This document shows, piece after piece, positions 4,817-5,061 of a stretch of DNA of 5,061 nucleotides. Source of the DNA: Bacillota bacterium (GTDB lineage Bacteria > Bacillota > Clostridia > Lachnospirales > Lachnospiraceae). The notes beneath the pieces are model-generated. The model worked only from the letters and a program-made list of their open reading frames with translations, was not told the DNA's origin and did no database searches. The stretch lies in NCBI GenBank assembly GCA_023387655.1, contig JAEWHR010000148.1:1-5061 (forward strand), written 5' to 3'. The number at the start of each line of letters is the position of its first letter. The stretch's first letter is position 1. A program made the position numbers and the translations under genes.

Positions 4817-5061
4817 ATGAACGTAATTATGTATGGAATGAATATTTGTCCAGACTGCACCGAGGCAATTGAGATATTAAAAGATTATTCAGATATTAAA
4901 TTAGACTATCGTGAATTCACGCAAGCAACATCAAACTTAAAAGAATTTTTAAAGTATCGTGATACGAATCCTATCTTTGATGATGTGAAAATTGCTGGAA
5001 ATATTGGGATTCCTCTATTTGTACGAGAAGACGGCTACCTAACATTTAACGTGCAGGAGCT
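4817..5061 (+). CDS. Glutaredoxin-like protein, 3' end outside window
   Basis: The first 81 codons of an open frame that runs off the window. The N-terminus reads as a thioredoxin-fold strand followed by the active site NICPDC (residues 9-14, with Cys11 and Cys14), then a helix. A KEFLKYRDTNPIFDDVKIAG stretch (42-61) follows, then NIGIPLFV (62-69), whose IP is the cis-proline position of the fold. This matches the small glutaredoxin-related proteins of clostridia, in which CPDC replaces the usual CPYC. It is expected to be cytosolic and to act in thiol-disulfide exchange; its partner is unknown. GGAGG (4807-4811) is 5 bases before the ATG. It is divergent from the RsiV-like gene. Perhaps a few to 20 residues are missing, judging from family size. 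Confidence 0.88.
   Translation, partial: MNVIMYGMNICPDCTEAIEILKDYSDIKLDYREFTQATSNLKEFLKYRDTNPIFDDVKIAGNIGIPLFVREDGYLTFNVQE

Overview
The window is AT-rich Gram-positive DNA with strong AGGAGG-type ribosome binding sites and clostridial protein families. Gene content and protein sequence suggest a member of the Lachnospiraceae or a close clostridial relative. This is judged from recognised families, not from a search. There is no sign of phage, transposase or CRISPR.

Layout from left to right. Bases 1-307 hold no recognisable gene but are not featureless. A near-consensus leftward promoter (TTGACA-N17-TAAAAT, with TG before the -10) has two 24-bp tandem repeats just upstream of it. It would transcribe a region that can fold into one long, rod-like, nested hairpin at 41-182. 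This is the best candidate here for an undescribed structured RNA or leader. Next is a leftward gene for a DUF1015 protein (308-1546), a family often found near serine biosynthesis genes. A 242-bp divergent region follows, with a promoter for each side, an imperfect 29-bp direct repeat, and a perfect inverted repeat AGTGTA-N13-TACACT. That repeat matches, as I recall it, the operator of the Bacillus subtilis GntR-family repressor YtrA. It lies between the promoter and start codon of a rightward gene for a small lysine-rich unknown protein (1789-2217).

That small gene converges, with only 8 bp between stop codons, on a leftward two-gene ABC exporter unit: an ATPase (3047-3739) and a six-helix ABC-2 type permease (2226-2969). 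The ATPase resembles the YtrB-like group, so a YtrA-type operator and a YtrB-like transporter sit within 2 kb of each other, although no GntR regulator gene is in the window. The ABC unit has its own promoter at 3825-3853. Upstream and in the same direction is an RsiV-like DUF4163/DUF3298 protein (3916-4596) that lacks the expected membrane anchor. A second divergent region (4597-4816) leads to a rightward glutaredoxin-like gene with a CPDC active site, cut off by the window end.

Functional reading: the ABC pair and the RsiV-like protein both belong to families tied to cell-envelope stress, and the YtrA-type operator adds to that theme. That the small unknown protein belongs to the same response is an inference.
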